From Selaginella moellendorffii (lineage: Eukaryota; Streptophyta; Lycopodiopsida; Selaginellales; Selaginellaceae): 44,521 bases of DNA. The translations under genes and the position numbers were made by a program. The notes below the pieces were generated by a model. That model made no database searches, was not told the DNA's origin, and saw only the letters and a program-made list of their open reading frames with translations. Within the stretch, counting starts at the first letter, position 1, and each line of letters opens with the position of its first letter. This document shows, piece after piece, positions 33,802 through 44,488 of the stretch. The stretch is taken from positions 412,838-457,358 of the forward strand of contig NW_003314285.1 in assembly GCF_000143415.4 (NCBI RefSeq). The letters run 5' to 3'.

Positions 33802-33901
33802 NNNNNNNNNNNNNNNNNNNNNNNNNNNNNNNNNNNNNNNNNNNNNNNNNNNNNNNNNNNNNNNNNNNNNNNNNNNNNNNNNNNNNNNNNNNNNNNNNNN
33901 N
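33802..33901. other. Assembly gap of 100 N
   Basis: Exactly 100 unknown bases in the leader of element G, the usual placeholder for a gap of unknown size. Leader length and any primer-binding site there cannot be judged. Confidence 0.99.
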
Positions 33902-33922
33902 TTCTTTTCTTTCTTTCTGCCG

Positions 33923-34822
33923 ATGGAGTCTCCAAGCCATCCTGATTTCTTTGCCAAAGTCCTTGCAAAAATCCAGTCTAAGAATACCGAGCTGAAGGTG
34001 ACCCTTCTTCGCATGCAGCAGGAGCTTGCTTCACTTTCGGCTCAAGGATCCAGCAAAGTTCCTAAACTGAAGGTGAGTTTCCCGGTGAAATTTTCAAGCA
34101 AGCGTTCAAAACTTCGCGGATTCCTGAACTAGATGGAGCTAATCTTCGCACTTCAACATCAGCGGTACCCCACTCCTGAGTCTCAAATCAGCACGATTGA
34201 GACATTGCTCGAAGGTGCAGCTTTGTCATGGTTTTCTCCTCTTCTAGAGAAGAGCATGAAAGGGGTCGTGGTTCCGGAGTTGATGGATCTTCAATTGTTC
34301 AAAGAGAAGCTCGAAGCATGTTTTGGCGAGATGGATCGGGTTTGGGCTGCTACCACAAAGATGAAACGTCTCTCTCAGGGGTCTCGTCCTACCTCAATCT
34401 ACGCTGCAGAGTTCCAACTCCTTGCCTTGGACACTCAGTGGGATGAGCGGGCCCTGATTGACAAATTTCGTTTCGGCCTCAACAACGGTGTCAAGGATTT
34501 GTTGCCCACCATGGAGGATCCCAAGGACCTATCGAACGCCATCAACAAAGTTGTTCGATGTGACAATTGTCTCTTTGAGCGTCGTTAGGAAAATCGTCGC
34601 GCCGCTGTTTTTCCGTCCCAGACTCAGGAATCCCAGCTTGAGTCTTCGGGGCATACTCCTGAACCTACTGCTCTGGTCCCGATGGATATTTCTGGTACTC
34701 CCCGACTCATCAAAGGGAAGTTGAGTCTTGCTGAGAAGCAACGTCGAATATCTCATAATCTTTACCTCTACTGTGCTGGTCCTAATCACAAAGCAGCTAT
34801 GTGTCCCAAGAAGCCTCCTTGA
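33923..34822 (+). pseudogene. gag: Element G Gag region of the polyprotein
   Basis: Starts at ATG 33923, soon after the gap. It has an N-terminal heptad-like helix (residues ~8-40) and then a retrotransposon gag domain (residues ~70-220, with ALSWFSPLLE and a FRFGLNNGVKDLL motif). A knuckle-like YCAGPNHKAAMC follows near residue 285. Its first Cys pair is incomplete, so the zinc site is damaged. In-frame stops: TAG 34130, TAG 34586, TGA 34820. The frame does not shift. The PNHKAAMCP ending is typical of PEG10/Sushi/Tcn1-type Gag. Confidence 0.85.
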
Positions 34823-37800
34823 CTGCTCGAGTTCACTCTACCTCAAAATCCACCTTTGTTGCAGTTGGGAAACGACCCTGTCCAAATAGAGTAGGAGCTG
34901 TCTGTTTGGACTCCCTGAATAAAAATCACTTTTCTTCTTTATCAAGCTCCTCACCACCTTTCATTAAGGCCACCACCAATTCCTGCAACTTCCGCGTCCC
35001 ATGTCTCCTTTCTTTCACTGGACAATCAGGACTCAAAGCTCTAGCGCTACTGGACTCGGGTGCTGTTGGACTCGAGTGCAACTTCCTGCTTCATAGACAC
35101 GGACTTTGCTGCCCAACATCACGTTCCTCTTTTTTCTACCATACAGGATATGAGGGATGAAAGCATCGGCGGGCATTTTGTGTCTCCATCTTCTGGACTT
35201 AGGGAAACGTTGCCCATTCGAGTACACATCGGGTCCACCGTCATCGATATCGCCTTCAGCATCATCAACAGCAAGTCCTCCTCTATGGTGCTCGGTCTTC
35301 CTTGGTTCCAACTACATCAGCCTCAGATCTGTTGGAAGGAATTACAGCTCATCTCTCCCACATCACCATCTCCCACGGCTTCCTCTGCTGTTCATCAAGT
35401 CCGAATCAGGAAAAGTTCCCTAAACTTAAATCGGGGTTTTGTTCTTGACTCTACAAAGTTTTCACCCTCTTCTTTTTCCTCTCCTCCATCTTACACTGGA
35501 CAGTATCCTTGTCTCATCATTCCATTTAGTCATACGCCTCCTCCTATCTCCACAATCACTATGAAAGAACTCTTTCATGAAGAACCTATTTTCCTTTTTG
35601 CTTTGCATGTTTCTCCTGTCAGTCTTCCTGAGAAGTATCATGATTTTGGGCATGTGTTTGACAAGAAAAATGCTAGTGTACTACCTGTTCATCAGCCTTA
35701 TGACTGTCCCATTGATTTACAGGAAGGAGCGTCACCTCCGTGGGGGCCTATCTACGGGTTATCCCCGTTCGAGCTTAAGGCCCTCAAAGAGTACATGGAT
35801 GAGAACCTTGCCTCCGGGTACATTCAGCATTCGCAGTCCCCGGCTGGAGCGCCTATCTTCTTTGTCAAGAAGAAGGATGGGAGTTTGCGGCTAGTCATCG
35901 ACTACCGAGGTTTGAACAAGGTGATTGTTCGGAACTGCTATTCGCTGCCCCTGATCTTGAACCTGTTGGAATGCCTCGGCGGTGCCCGCTTCTTCACCAA
36001 GATCGACCTCCGTGGAGCATACAACCTGATCCAAATCCAGCTTGGTGATGAATGGAAGACTGCGTTCCGAACCCGCTATGGCCACTTCGAGTACACTGTC
36101 GTGCCATTTGGCTTGACAAATGCTCTAGCAGTTTTCCAACACATGGCGAATGACGTCTTTTGGGAGTTTCTTGATCAGATGGTGATCGTCTACCTCGATG
36201 ATATCCTCATCTACTCAAAAACTCAAGAGGAGCACGATGAACATGTATGCAAGGTGCTGGTGAAGCTGCGAGAACACGGCCTATATGCGAAGCTTGAGAA
36301 ATGTTCCTTCGATCAGCAGTCTGTGGAGTTCCTTGGGTACATTGGCACTCCTGAGGGTATCACGATGGATCCTGCCAAAGTCAAGACTATTCTCGAATGG
36401 GAGCCTCCACAATCAATGTCGGATGTTCAGGTTTTCCTTGGCTTCGCCAACTTCTACCGCAAATTCATTGATCACTACTCTGACATTGTCCTTCCTCTCA
36501 CACATCTCACTCGCAAGGATGTTCCCTTCTCTTGGTCTGCTGCTGCCCAGCAGGCCTTCGACACACTCAAGGTGGCCTTTAGTTCTGCTCCCGTCTTGAT
36601 CCACGCTGATCCCTCACAACCTTTCTTCATCGAGGCTGACGCCTTCGACTTCGCCATCGGTGTTGTGTTGTCTCAACTCGGAGCGGATCACAAACTTCAT
36701 CCGATCGCTTTCCATTCTCAGAAATTCCAGCCTACGGAGATCAATTACGAAATCCACGACAAGGAGCTCTTTGCCATCGTGGATTCCTTTGGAGAGTGGC
36801 GCCGTTTCTTGGGGGTGGGCCATCAAACAACAGTCTGGACAAATCACAAAAATCTTGAGTACTTTGCCACTTCCCGAGTTTTGAGCCGTCATCAAGCAAG
36901 GTGGGCACAATTCCTGAGTCGGTTTGACTTTGTTATCAAGTACAAACCTGGAAAGCTTCAAGGCCTTCCTAATGCTCTTTCAAGACGCTCCTATCTTAGT
37001 CTCAGGCCTGGTAATATTGCCTTCGATCAACTGGATCAAGTTATCCTTGGTCCTAACCGGCTTCAAGTTATGGCAATTTCTTTGGCCCCTCAGGACTCCT
37101 CCTTGATGGATGCGATCAGAAATGATCTTCAATCCGATGACCTTGCCAGTGACATTTTCCCCCATCTTCAGGCTGGACACCCAGTGACTCCCGATTGCCG
37201 GCGATTTGACGAGTTCGAGTTCTTAGATGGGTTGTTGTACCGTGGGGAGCAGCTTTACGTTCCTGAAGGTGATGCTCGAAGGTTGGTCCTGATGGCGTGC
37301 CACGATAGCCCGACTACTGGTCACTTCGGCATTGCAAAGACTTATGAGCTAGTTGCACGGGACTTTTGGTGGCCTCACATGGACGACTACATCAAAACTT
37401 TTGTTACCTCCTGTGACACTTGCACCCGAAATAAGGTACCTCGCCACCTTCCTTCAGGATTGCTTCGTTCCCTCCTGGTCCCTTCAGGTCCTTGGGAATC
37501 CATCTCCATGGATTTCTTGAGTGATCTTCCGAGTTCTGGAGGCTTCAACAGCATTTTAGTCGTGGTGGATCGCTTCACAAAGATGGCGCACTTCCTGCCG
37601 TGTACCAAGGAGTTTTCGGGCGAGGACATGGCAAAACTAGTATTCAGGGAAATTTTCCGAATTCATGGGATTCCTGCAGATGTGGTTTCGGATCGGGGAC
37701 CTCAGTTCATCTCTCATTTTTGGCAACGGTTTTTACAGTTGCTTGGAGTGAAGGCAAACTTTTCTTTGGCATATCATCCTCAAACTGATGGACAGTCCGA

Positions 37801-38653
37801 ATGAACGATTCAGACGTTAGAACAATTCCTGAGGTGCTTCATCAACTATCATCAGGATGACTGGTTCGATATCCTTCCCCTTGCTGAGTTCTCCTATAAC
37901 AACTCTATTCACTCCTCTCTTCGAGTTTCCCCTTTCTTTGCAAACTCTGGCCGAAATCCCCAATTCAATCTCTCACTTCCTTCTCCATCCGAATCCTCTC
38001 ATTCAAATCCCCGCTCTAAGACATTTGTCTCCAACCTCTAGGAAATCCATAGCTCCATCTCCTTCCACCTCCATCGTGCTCAGGAATCTCACAAAACATT
38101 TGCCAATGCCCATTGTCAGGATTGTCCCCCTTACAATATTGGGGATAAAGTCTGGCTCCTCAGGCAAAATATCTCCACCACCAGGCCATGTCCCAAACTC
38201 GATTTCAAATGCCTCAGTCCTTTCCCTATCACTGCTATCATTAATCCTGTTACTTATCACCTTGCACTTCCCTCCTCCTATTAAATTCACCCTGTTTTTC
38301 ACTCCTCTCTCCTTGAGCCTTATATTCCCAGTCCTATTCCAAATCGGGTCATTCCTCCGCCTCCACCAGTGCAGCTCAATGATGGGTCTGAGTACGAGGT
38401 TCAAGACATTCTTGATTCCAAGATCTCACGGTCTAAACTCTACTATTTGGTCGACTAAAAGGGTTATGGACTTGAAGAACGCACTTGGGAACCTGCGAAC
38501 AACCTGATTCATTCTCTTGACCTTGTTCAGGACTTCCACCACCGCTATCCTTCTCGTCCCAGTCCTCATTCTTTATCTCCATCTCCTATCCCTCACCACC
38601 CATCTCATCCTCCTCTTCATTCTCATTCACATCCTCGTTCCACTCGTTCTTGA
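34823..38653 (+). pseudogene. pol: Element G Pol: protease, RT, RNase H, integrase, chromodomain
   Basis: In frame with Gag. Further stops: TAG 34892, TGA 34916 and TAG 35042; the frame is then open from 35060 to TGA 37802; then TAG 38039, TAA 38282, TAA 38456, and the natural end TGA 38651. Protease: LLDSSATSCF (residues ~381-390 from 33923). RT: catalytic YLDD intact (residues 757-760, 36191-36202). RNase H: the TDHKNL-type Asp is Asn (AAT 36842). Integrase: HHCC finger (HDSPTTGHFG, CDTCTRNK), Asp in MDFLSDL, Asp in SDRGPQF and Glu in TDGQSE all present. Chromodomain: EYEVQDILDSK to EERTWEP (about 38390-38500), broken by TAA 38456. Confidence 0.9.
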
Positions 38654-38664
38654 GGAGGGGGTGC
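38652..38664 (+). other. Polypurine tract of element G
   Basis: GAGGAGGGGGTGC directly before the 3' LTR. It overlaps the last codon of the polyprotein, so coding sequence runs right up to the LTR. Confidence 0.75.
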
Positions 38665-38753
38665 TGTCAGGAATCCCCCAATTCATACCACATTCCTGAA
38701 TTTCGCTGGATTCTTGACCTGCAGACCATATTCCTGATTCTCGAGACACTTCC

Positions 38754-38947
38754 TGTAAGCTCCTGAGTTTGGACTTCCCAGGAGGTCACCTAGCCCAGTA
38801 CTATTCAAACCCAAGGATGCTTAACCCCAAATATCCTAAGACCCTTAACCGATTGGAAAAGGGGGTGCACTCTTGTTCATGGGCCCTTTCCCTCTATATT
38901 TGAACCCCATGGATCATCTCTCGAGTCGTTCCCTTTGGTTGCTTACA
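38754..38947 (-). mobile_element. Cassandra-like solo LTR 3 (5S-derived), best preserved
   Basis: 194 bp, TGTAAGC...GCTTACA, with a perfect 5-bp duplication CTTCC (38749-38753, 38948-38952). On the minus strand 38825-38771 matches plant 5S rRNA: GTTAAGC (box A start), AGTACT in the middle and GTGACCTCCTGGGAAGTCC (box C) without mismatch. In Cassandra such a segment is a Pol III promoter. Whether this copy is transcribed cannot be told from sequence. Confidence 0.88.
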
Positions 38948-38984
38948 CTTCCCTATTCCTGACTCTTGAGACTTTTTCCTATTA

Positions 38985-39271
38985 TGCTTTATTTCGTTAA
39001 AGTGGGACTTATTCAGTAAAGTGGGACATTAATTAGCATGTGTCCACATGCCATTTCCTAGTACTTAATTAATATTTATTAATATTTCTATCAGTTTTTT
39101 AATTAATTTTTTTTATATTTCACAATATTATAACACAAAATCATATGAAAAGTTTTTAATTTATAAATTATAAAGCTAAAACTTCAATTTTTTATTGTTG
39201 TTATAAAAATGGCATGTGGCCACACACCATAAGTGGGATAATGAAAAGTTCCACTTTAACGAAATAAAGCA
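38985..39271. mobile_element. MITE, 287 bp, in the 3' LTR of element G
   Basis: AT-rich and non-coding, with near-perfect terminal inverted repeats starting TGCTTTATTTCGTTAAAG and continuing imperfectly to about 70 bp, including a shared CCACATGCC motif. TTA flanks both sides (38982-38984, 39272-39274), compatible with a PIF/Harbinger (Tourist-like) origin. A TATT duplication with one extra base in each repeat is an equally good reading. Confidence 0.8.
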
Positions 39272-39559
39272 TTATTCCTGACTCTCTGATTTCTTGTACG
39301 ATTCCTGAGTCTTGAGCCACATTCCTGATGATGATATGGCGCCTCCTCGACCTCAGCTATATTTAGGCCGTCCTCGATCCAAGAGTGGTGGAGCTTCATC
39401 AACCTATAGTATATATAGGTTAGCCTTGTTCCATTTCTCCACAATCTGAATCAACACCAGTTTAGGCCTCTTCTTTGTTTCCACTAGCTTTTCTCTTTGT
39501 CTTTTGCATTTTCCAGTCTTGATCTTGTTGGGGGTCTTGACACATCCCCTTTTCTCAGA

Positions 39560-41020
39560 ATAATGGAAGACCATCAGGGTTCTTTTATAGATGGGCCGGA
39601 ATCTAGAAGAACATCAAAAGGAGGCATCGGCAGATTTGTAGATGGTATTAATTGTTCCTGATCCCTTTGTATAAAGTGTTTCAACTGTTGCACATGCACA
39701 ATTTCTGGAGGATTGGCCTGCTGGACGTTATGCCGAACCTCATAAACTTGTAGTCCAACTTGCTGCAACACCCGATACGGTCTTTTCCACTAAGCAAAGA
39801 GCCCCTTAAATAAACCATGTATCGTAAGATGGGGAAAACAGATTAACACCAAGTTATCCATGTTGTACTCCGCAGATGGACGATGATGGGAGTTGTAGTG
39901 CCGTTGTTGTCCCACTTGTACGCGACTTAAGTGTTTGGCAGACTCTACTCGGGCAAGTGGAAGAATGCTCGTCAAATACTAATCCTATGACCTAGGATTA
40001 GCAACTCATGGCAATTGCAAAGGTAAACCCAACTTCATTAGTAATATTGGATCATTACCATATAAAATGTTATATGGTGAAGCACCAACAGAACTTTGCA
40101 CCTTTGTGATATATGCATACCAAAAAGACGGCAAATAACCATCTTAATTCAAATGTTGAAAGTTCATGTACTTTGCGATCATTCCTTTGAATGTCCAAAC
40201 GAGTGTTTCACCAAACCGTTTGACTGTGGATGATAAGCACTTGTGAAAGTGTGGCATATCCCTGACCGAGATGTCAAAACATGAAATACATCAGCCATAA
40301 ATCCAGGACCATTATTTAAAAGAATCCGCTCCGAACAAAAATGTTGGAACACCACTTTGATTAAGGAGGAAGTATTCAATAACAATTGCAAAGGCACTAG
40401 CAAGAGCACCAACTTCCACCCAACGAGTCACTCAACAAGCAATAATAACATATTCATTACTAACAGTTGATCGTGGAAAAGGTCTTATAAAATCAAATGC
40501 CACCAACTCAAACAGAAAGGAAATTGCAATTGACTTCAACTGTCCTTCTGCAGCACGAGGGAGAGTATTACAAGTTGGCACCAAACATAGCTATATATAT
40601 ATACCAAATAACATAACATCATATCTCCAGCCAATAGAAAGACTTATGTAGCTTCTCGGTCACATAATGATGTCCCATATACCCGCCCAAAACAGGAGAA
40701 TCATGGTAGGTATAGAGAAACCGTGGAATAAAGACGAAAGGTACCACCAGCCGTAAAGGATCATCAGAATCCATCCTTACAAAATAAATAAGGTTGTATG
40801 ATATTGAGAATGTAAATGCCGGAATGGCAAGTCATTAATAAGTGATGCAGAATTCTCAAACCCATCTCGAAGCCTTCGAATCCATGGCTCAATCTTTTGA
40901 GCCTCGTGAACCTCATCAAGAGAAGGTAGATCTTGCTCTGCACCTTGTAGACACTGAATGTCAAGTATAATAACTACCGACAATATAAAATCCTTGTCTA
41001 GAAAATTGTAGCGCATGTGA
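39560..41020 (-). pseudogene. int: Element H integrase and C-terminal tail
   Basis: In minus order: upstream region (41016-40777), an HDSPVLGGYMGHHYV-like zinc finger and a later CxxxxC near 40620-40580. The core follows, with AFDFIRPFP and VTRWVEVGAL motifs, then NNGPGFMADVFHVL (41-kb side of 40300) and SAYHPQSNGLVKHSF (about 40220). The Asp of the usual SDNG box is Asn and the Glu after NGLV is Lys, so two catalytic residues are lost. The tail (39771-39574) has VLQQVGLQVYEVR and an IVHVQQLKHF motif. Confidence 0.78.
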
Positions 41021-41219
41021 TCATGGGATGAAATTTGGATATACTGTCACCGTGGATCCTTGGAACCTTGGGGGATAAATGAGGATAAAATAGCCACTAA
41101 GGGCTCTCTCATCAAGCAATTGCCCCTTTTCCAATTGACTTAAGGGGAGAGAGATAAGGTGTGCTACAAAAATCCATAGATGCTAGAACAATAAGCTCGG
41201 CAAAAACATGAGAAAAGAG

Positions 41220-42490
41220 TGGAGAAAGAAGAGGAGCTTGAGAAAGGGCATCAGCATCAAGCATAAAACTTTCTGGGCGATGAACAACATCAAAATCATA
41301 TATCTGAAATTTTAAAGCCCACTGTTAGGGCGTGGCCACTAAAAGAGTGAGAGAGAGAGAGGGATATTCTAATCCTCAAAATATTCCCCATCTTCCTTGT
41401 ATAAAACCCTTGCCCGGCATTTTGCAAAGAGCATTGAAGCATTTCTTGTGTTTGAGCAAGCATTGGGGGGAAGTGCCCCTCCTTCCCTCAATACCACTGA
41501 GAAATACGACCAACCAAGTTCTTTTGCTTCAATAATGAAGTAATAGCAACATAATTACCTTTAAGTAACATCCAAGAATCATATAGATATGCATGAAGTT
41601 TCTTGAAACCCTAAACTGCTGCTAAATGCTCCTTCTCTGTCATTGAGTAGTTCATCTTCACTGGTTATAATGTGCGGCTTATATACGCAATGGGATGGCA
41701 TTGATCAAGCATACTCGGGCTCTCTTGCATCAATACACCTCCAAGACCAATATCGAAAGCATCCATGCACAAAATAACAAGTCAAGTGTAGTCAGGATAT
41801 GCCAAAACTGAAGGAGTTGTCAATAACTTTTTGAGATCCAAAATTTGATTTGCAAACCCTATAAGAAATATGATACCCAAAATAAATTGTGACCTTGGAC
41901 ACAAACATGCACTTCAACCACTTAAGCTTTAAACCAACGTCCTGTAGCTGATCCAACACTTTACAAACATCACAAATGTACTCCTCCCACGTCCCCTCCG
42001 AGTGGATCAAGACATCATTAATGAAGTCAATAGTCACCTCCAACATATTGTAAAGAACCTCATCTATCATCTGCTGGAAAGTTATTGGAGCATTTTTCAA
42101 ACCAAATGGCATCACCAAAAACTCGTATAAACCAAATAGTGTACGAAAAGAAGTCTTAAAAATATCTTCTATGGCCATTAGTACTTGCCAGTACCCAAAA
42201 ACAAAATCTAACTTGATGAATCAACAACTTTGCCCTAAAAGATCCAAGATGTCAGTAATGTGAGTAAGAGGGTACACATCGGGGATCATCACTTCATTTA
42301 ACAAATGATAGTTGATGCAAAAATGAATACTCCCATTAGGCTTCATCACAAAATGAGGTTCATATGCCCAAGGACTCTGTGACTTCCGAATAACACCCTT
42401 TTCCAACATCTCCTTGACGTTTATACGTATTGATCTCTTTGGGTGACTAACGACAAACATGAACCTTAATTGAACAAGCATCTCCAATTA
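41220..42490 (-). pseudogene. pol: Element H reverse transcriptase and RNase H
   Basis: RT (42487-41792): GVIRKSQSPWAYEPHFV, NGSIHFCINYHLLNE, FGLYEFLVMPFGLKNAPITF. The active-site box reads FIND, where the first Asp is lost. RNase H: CMDAFDIGLGGVLMQ (about 41770) and MTEKEHLAAV (about 41640), closing with YDFDVVHRP and DADALSQ (about 41290-41230). A 169-bp insertion (41325-41493) splits RNase H between GRISQW and the following Ala-Leu. Several frameshifts and stops. Confidence 0.82.
41325..41493. mobile_element. 169-bp insertion in RNase H of element H
   Basis: Flanked by CCACTG on both sides (41319-41324, 41494-41499). Removing it and one repeat restores a continuous RNase H reading. It holds a GA microsatellite (41344-41361) and a GTATAAAA motif near 41400, with no coding. 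Its ends (TTAGGG...CAATA) are neither TG...CA nor clear inverted repeats, so its class is unknown. Confidence 0.7.
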
Positions 42491-42789
42491 GAATCGGATG
42501 ACATGTGGCAATCTTGGCCCTAAACGATAGGTCAAATTCAAAGAGATCAGAATACTCCTTCATGAGCCAGTCAACCGCTACAACACAAAAATTGTCAGAG
42601 GGATTGGAAAAAGGAAGAGTGTAACAAAATGGAAATATAGGAGGAAGTAGTGGGGGGACAAATGTAATGGAAGCAAATGTAAAACCAGAAAGATGAAGAA
42701 GTACAAAAATGAGAGGAATGGATAAAATATAAGGAAGTATGATACAAGGGGGAGAAGCCTCAAAGTCACACTTAGCATGATTGCGTTGC

Positions 42790-43090
42790 AACTAATCCAT
42801 ACCAAGGATGAGGTCAAAAACTTGACTCGGCACCACCTACAATGATTGCAACCCAAGTTGGAGATCGTTCATACGCACAACTAGGTCTGCCTCATCCTGT
42901 GCACATACACATGTACGGCCGTTGTTATAAAGAATGAAAACTGCCTCCACCGCACGATGCAAGTGTAAACAACAATATGTGGCAACAAGTTGAGCAATAG
43001 AAGATAAACTCGAACCTATATCAACCAATATAGAGAGAATAATAAAAAACCTCTTATTATAAAAACGAACTTGGAAAGTAAACACTAGAT
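42790..43090 (-). pseudogene. pro: Element H protease region
   Basis: An 82-codon stretch with ILVDIGSSLSSIAQ near residues 20-33 (the catalytic loop DTGSS with Thr changed to Ile), followed by QSL. In a shifted frame near 42790 comes the NHAKCDFE motif, which typically ends the protease domain in gypsy elements. Confidence 0.7.
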
Positions 43091-43199
43091 GAATTGGTGC
43101 CGAGTAAACCCCTTAATGATACTCCCGAAAGAAAGATGGAAGGGTCATTGACTTATTCGCACAAGGTCCCTCCATTACTCATGCGGCTCCTCATTTCCT

Positions 43200-44089
43200 G
43201 GATGCATCTCAGTGTCCAAACCTTCCACTACAGCAGCACCAACAGAACGTTATTGACACCAAGGTCTCTATCCAAGAAATGGTGGCTACCAATCTGGAAA
43301 ATGCCCACAACACCAATAATTGTGACCAACTTTATCACATGCCTAGCAATGAACATCACGGCCATGACTATAGCCTCGCCCTTGTCCTTGGACTTGAGCA
43401 ACAATAGCATTAACCTCCATTGAAACAAAACTATCACCCACAGGAAGTAGAGCTGAAGGACATGCAATGAGAAGTGAAAGAGCGACATCTTATAATGTTG
43501 TGCCAAGTGAAAAGCATCGTCAAGGGTGGCAGGAGAAAGTGTATACACAAGTCTGACAAGATCTTGATGAAGTGCTGGCCACAACATTTCTAGCTTGGTC
43601 CGCTCTAACATATTTAGCTCCACACGAAACAAGAGGCTTCAGAAATAAATGCTAAATTGCATCACCAACTCAGATGACCCTTGACAAAGATGATGCAATT
43701 GTTGGAAAGCATCATCACAATCGTCAACATGTCCAAATATGCATTTGAAGATGTCTAGGAGAACACTCCAATCCCCATGAGTGGCTGCACTCAAACCATT
43801 GTACCATTGCAACGCCATCCCTTGGAGACATGTGGGAAACTTATGCAAATGTCAAGCATCATCCCAAGAATGATAATTGACAATTATTGTGAAGTGATTG
43901 AACCAATGGTACACATCATCCCTAGGATTCCTGCGAAAGAACTCTAGCCGAACGCGAGGATTGGCACCAAGAGCAAGAGGAGTTGTACCATGTGTTGTGA
44001 ATGCCACCATCAACTAATCACATAGCATCAAACAATTGTACCAATTGTTGTTCTAAAGTTAAAGGAGGAGGAGATTGCTAATCTGCCAT
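43200..44089 (-). pseudogene. gag: Element H gag
   Basis: Starts at ATG 44089, with a stop three codons in. Core motifs: NPRDDVYHWFNHFTI (about 43930-43880), then LHKFPTCLQGMALQWYNGLS (about 43850-43790) and FGHVDDCDDAFQQLHHL. These are characteristic of the retrotransposon gag domain. A CCHC knuckle-like ACDKVGHNYWCC, with a stop before its second Cys, lies near 43300-43360. Stops and frameshifts throughout. Confidence 0.8.
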
Positions 44090-44454
44090 GAAGATGAACG
44101 AAAAAAAAAAAGCAAAAGAAAGAAATGAAAAAAAAAACTAGAAGAAAAGGGAGATCTAGATAATGCAAAATGCTATTTAAACAAAAATCCTAAAAGGAAA
44201 AAACAAAGGAAAGGAAATGGAAAAAGCTAAATCTAAACTAAAATCCCAAATCCAAGCACTCCTCAAGGATAATCAAAGGTGCCCCTCACCTTCACTAATG
44301 TGAGTGCATGGAATATAGAAAGGGAATATAGAAAATGTGCATATCTATTAGTCCAAAAAACCTTAGCTTATATACAAGAGTGAGTGGTCCAGATTGAGAC
44401 CAATCCGACAGCTACTAAAATCCCACTACGCTCACTCTCTCTACTACGCTCCTC
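44090..44454 (-). promoter_or_regulatory. Leader / 5' LTR part of element H with TATA box
   Basis: Non-coding, with A-rich stretches next to gag (T-rich in element sense). A TATATAAG box on the minus strand (44375-44368) lies about 290 bp upstream of gag, plausible as the LTR promoter. The LTR end and primer site could not be recognised. Confidence 0.5.
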
Positions 44455-44488
44455 TCTACTACTACTACTACTACTCCTACTACTACTA

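Larger units (their letters stand above)
33402..39542 (+). mobile_element. Element G: Tcn1/Sushi-like chromodomain Ty3 retrotransposon
   Basis: LTRs 33402-33763 and 38665-39542 begin TGTCA and end TGACA. Flanks are TATCC (left) and CATCC (right). Other LARD copies read CATCC at this site, so the left repeat decayed by C-to-T. A single frame from 33923 to 38653 encodes Gag, protease, RT, RNase H, integrase and chromodomain, interrupted only by stops. The 3' LTR is enlarged by a 5S solo LTR and a MITE. RT wording (SPAGAPIFFVKKKDG, GDEWKTAFRTRYGHFEY) is nearer to fungal/vertebrate/Tcn1-type chromoviruses than to the common plant lineages. Confidence 0.9.
38665..39542 (+). mobile_element. Element G 3' LTR (with two nested insertions)
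   Basis: Matches the 362-bp 5' LTR once the 5S solo LTR (38754-38947) and the MITE (38985-39271) are set aside. A short partial duplication of 'ctattcctgactct' lies between the two insertions. It ends TTGACA at 39542, followed by CATCC. Confidence 0.88.

Noticed and set aside
34801-35160. Separate gene overlapping the Gag-Pol junction of G
   Set aside because: It is a shifted-frame shadow of the polyprotein with no domain of its own.
37857-38507. 216-codon Ser/Pro/Leu-rich frame
   Set aside because: A shadow frame over integrase C-terminus and chromodomain of G, which read in the polyprotein frame.
38771-38825. A 5S rRNA gene
   Set aside because: Only the 3' half of 5S is present, inside an element with LTR-like ends and a target duplication. 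It is a 5S-derived solo LTR, not a ribosomal gene.
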